Positions 16,283 through 18,366 of a stretch of 18,366 nt of DNA are shown here, piece after piece. Position 1 is the first letter of the stretch, and each line of letters begins with the position of its first letter. The position numbers and the translations under genes were made by a program. The notes under the pieces are model-generated. The model did not search any database, had not been told where the DNA came from, and saw nothing but the letters and a program-made list of their open reading frames with translations. This stretch comes from Rhodoferax sp. UBA5149 (GTDB taxonomy: Bacteria > Pseudomonadota > Gammaproteobacteria > Burkholderiales > Burkholderiaceae_C). Location: assembly GCF_002413825.1 (NCBI RefSeq), contig NZ_DHXT01000097.1:59463-77828 (forward strand). Reading direction: 5' to 3'.

Positions 16283-18366
16283 GCCAGCCTATCGGCAGGC
16301 CGCTTGGCGCCGCGTTCGCGCCAGCGCAAGGCCAGTTGCGCAAAGCCCAAATAGATCACGGGTGTCGTGAACAGCGTGAGCAGCTGGCTCACGATCAAGC
16401 CGCCGACCATGGTCACGCCCAGCGGATGGCGCAACTCACTGCCGACGCCGCCACCCAGCATCAAGGGCAGCGCGCCGAGCAAGGCCGACAAGGTGGTCAT
16501 CAGAATGGGGCGAAAACGCAGCAGGCACGCCTGGTGGATGGCCTGGCGCGGGCTCAAACCCTGCTCGCGCTCGGCATCCAGCGCGAAGTCAATCATCATG
16601 ATGGCGTTCTTCTTGACGATGCCGATCAGCAGCACGATCCCGATCACGGCAATGATGCCCAGATCCAGTCGGGCCGCCAGCAAGGCCAGCAAGGCGCCCA
16701 GTCCGGCGGAAGGCAGTGTGGAGAGAATGGTGACCGGGTGAATGTAGCTCTCGTACAGCACGCCCAACACGATGTACATGGTCACGATGGCGGCCAGAAT
16801 CAGCAGCAGGGTGTTGCGCAGCGAGGCCTGAAAAGCCAGCGCCGCACCCTGAAAACTGGTCTCGATACTGGGCGGCAGCTGTAGCGCCGCTTGTTCGGTC
16901 TTGATGGCTTGCACCGCTTCGCCCAAGGACACGCCGGGCGCCGCATTGAAGGAAATGGTGATGGACGGAAACTGCCCGACATGGTTCACCGACAGGGCGG
17001 CTGGCTTCTCCACCACGCGGGCCACCGAAGACAGCGGAACTTGGGCGCCGGTGCTCGACGGCACATACAGATTGGTCAGCGCCTGCAGGCCAACCTTGAA
17101 GGCGGGGGCCAACTCAAGCACCACGCGGTATTGGTTGGACTGCGTGAAGATGGTGGAGATCAATCGCTGGCCAAAGGCGTTGTACAAAGCGTTGTCAATA
17201 GCGGCGACGGTGACGCCGAGCCGCCCGGCCGCTGCTCTGTCGATTTCCACATAGGCCTGCAAACCCTGATCCTGCAAATCGCTGGCCACGTCGGCCAATT
17301 GCGGCGAGCGGTTCAAACGCTCTATCAGGCGCACGGTCCAGCTATTGAGTTCCTCAATATTGGGCGAAGACAACAAGAACTGGTACTGTGTTTTGGAGAT
17401 GCGGTCTTCGATGGTGAGGTCTTGCACCGGTTGCATATAAAGTGCAATGCCCGGCACCGAGCGGGTGGACTCGGCCACGCGGCGGATGACATTGCCGATC
17501 TCTTTGGATGCCGCATCGCGCGCATCCTTGGGTTTCAGATTGATCAGCATCCGGCCGGAATTCAAGGTCGTGTTGGCGCCATCCACCCCGATGAAGGACG
17601 ACAGGCTTTGCACCGCCGGGTCTTTCAGAATCTGCTCCGCCAGCGCCTGCTGCCGCTCGGCCATGGCGTTGAAGGAGGTGGCCTGAGAGGCTTCGGTAAT
17701 GCCCTGAATCACGCCGGTGTCCTGCACCGGGAAAAACCCCTTGGCCACGACAAAATAAAGTGCGGTCGTCAGCGCCAGCGTGACGCCGAACACGATCAGC
17801 GTCGCTATTTGCCGATCCAGCACCCAGTCCAGGGCTTCGCCGTAGCGGCGGATGATGGTGTCAAAAAACCGCCCGGTGGCCTGGTACAGCTTGCCATGGC
17901 TGCTTTCGGGTGTGTGCTTGAGCAGGCGCGCGCACATCATCGGTGTCAGGGTTAGAGAGACCAGCGCCGAGATCAGGATGGACACCGCCAGCGTGATGGC
18001 GAACTCATGAAACAGCCGCCCCACCACATCCCCCATGAACAGCAGCGGAATCAGGACCGCGATCAGGGAAATGGTCAGGGAAATAATGGTGAAGCCAATC
18101 TGTTTGGCGCCTTTCAGGGCCGCCTCCAGCGGGGAGTCGCCCTGCTCCACGTAGCGCGAAATATTCTCGATCATCACAATCGCATCGTCCACCACAAAGC
18201 CGGTGGAAATGGTCAGGGCCATCAGCGTGAGGTTGTTGATGGAGAACCCCGACAGGTACATGACGCCGAAGGTGCCGATCAGCGACAGGGGCACGGCAAC
18301 GCTCGGTATCAGCGTCGCGGCGGCACTGCGCAGAAATATAAAGATCACCATGACCACCAGCGCCAC
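16279..18366 (-). CDS. mdtB: RND efflux permease, MdtB-like (N-terminus outside window)
   Basis: The visible C-terminal ~695 residues start inside TM2-3 of the first half. TM4 has [15 protein letters not shown] with the Asp pair intact, and the [19 protein letters not shown] and [19 protein letters not shown] motifs follow. The sequence ends [10 protein letters not shown]. It is paralogous to the downstream MdtC-like protein and precedes it with an ATGA overlap, as in mdtABC. The gene continues past the window edge, where an mdtA-like adaptor would be expected. No promoter for the operon is visible here. Confidence 0.92.
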   Translation of the reverse strand: MALVVMVIFIFLRSAAATLIPSVAVPLSLIGTFGVMYLSGFSINNLTLMALTISTGFVVDDAIVMIENISRYVEQGDSPLEAALKGAKQIGFTIISLTISLIAVLIPLLFMGDVVGRLFHEFAITLAVSILISALVSLTLTPMMCARLLKHTPESSHGKLYQATGRFFDTIIRRYGEALDWVLDRQIATLIVFGVTLALTTALYFVVAKGFFPVQDTGVIQGITEASQATSFNAMAERQQALAEQILKDPAVQSLSSFIGVDGANTTLNSGRMLINLKPKDARDAASKEIGNVIRRVAESTRSVPGIALYMQPVQDLTIEDRISKTQYQFLLSSPNIEELNSWTVRLIERLNRSPQLADVASDLQDQGLQAYVEIDRAAAGRLGVTVAAIDNALYNAFGQRLISTIFTQSNQYRVVLELAPAFKVGLQALTNLYVPSSTGAQVPLSSVARVVEKPAALSVNHVGQFPSITISFNAAPGVSLGEAVQAIKTEQAALQLPPSIETSFQGAALAFQASLRNTLLLILAAIVTMYIVLGVLYESYIHPVTILSTLPSAGLGALLALLAARLDLGIIAVIGIVLLIGIVKKNAIMMIDFALDAEREQGLSPRQAIHQACLLRFRPILMTTLSALLGALPLMLGGGVGSELRHPLGVTMVGGLIVSQLLTLFTTPVIYLGFAQLALRWRERGAKRPADRLA

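Noticed and set aside
14426..16354. A 642-codon plus-strand frame antisense to the mdtC-like gene
   Set aside because: It is His/Gln/Gly/Arg-rich, the typical complement of a high-GC membrane protein gene, and does not resemble a real protein.

Overview
The window looks like a chromosomal piece of a betaproteobacterium, most likely Burkholderiales/Comamonadaceae (Rhodoferax, Polaromonas or Hydrogenophaga type). The basis is the high-GC core genes, a hypCDEX hydrogenase-maturation set typical of aerobic or Knallgas-type bacteria, and dispersed palindromic repeats of a kind I recall from that family. The taxonomic assignment is from memory of protein families, not from a search.

Layout. (1) 1-4175 is an accessory island of lower GC and looser gene packing. 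It holds a BrnT/BrnA toxin-antitoxin operon with a clear promoter/operator, then the decayed remains of a second (Phd/YefM + Txe/YoeB) module. Next is a translationally coupled HNH-nuclease + DUF6236 gene pair, then a DUF5677-type orphan. The island is bracketed by two inverted copies of an ~80-98 bp palindromic repeat (REP-like; family 'R1'). (2) 4268-8589 is a tightly packed operon, hypC-hypD-hypE-hypX, for building the Fe(CN)2CO ligand set of [NiFe]-hydrogenase. HypX is the oxygen-tolerant CO-producing step. A third R1 repeat sits inside the hypX reading frame and is translated. A second short repeat family ('R2') lies immediately before hypC and over the hypX stop codon. (3) 8658-11525 holds three ordinary co-oriented genes: a B12-binding-domain radical SAM protein, a YjdM/PhnA zinc-ribbon protein and a creatininase-family amidohydrolase. 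(4) 11742-18366 on the minus strand is an RND efflux operon: mdtB-like (cut by the window end), mdtC-like and a NodT/OprM-type outer-membrane lipoprotein, each pair overlapping by ATGA.

The most noteworthy observations are the in-frame palindromic repeat that has become a linker in HypX, the HNH + DUF6236 coupled pair as a candidate uncharacterised defence unit, the perfect operator palindrome filling the spacer of the brnTA promoter with a probably leaderless toxin mRNA, and the readable decay path of the second toxin-antitoxin module. I did not see a CRISPR array, tRNA, rRNA or intact transposase.
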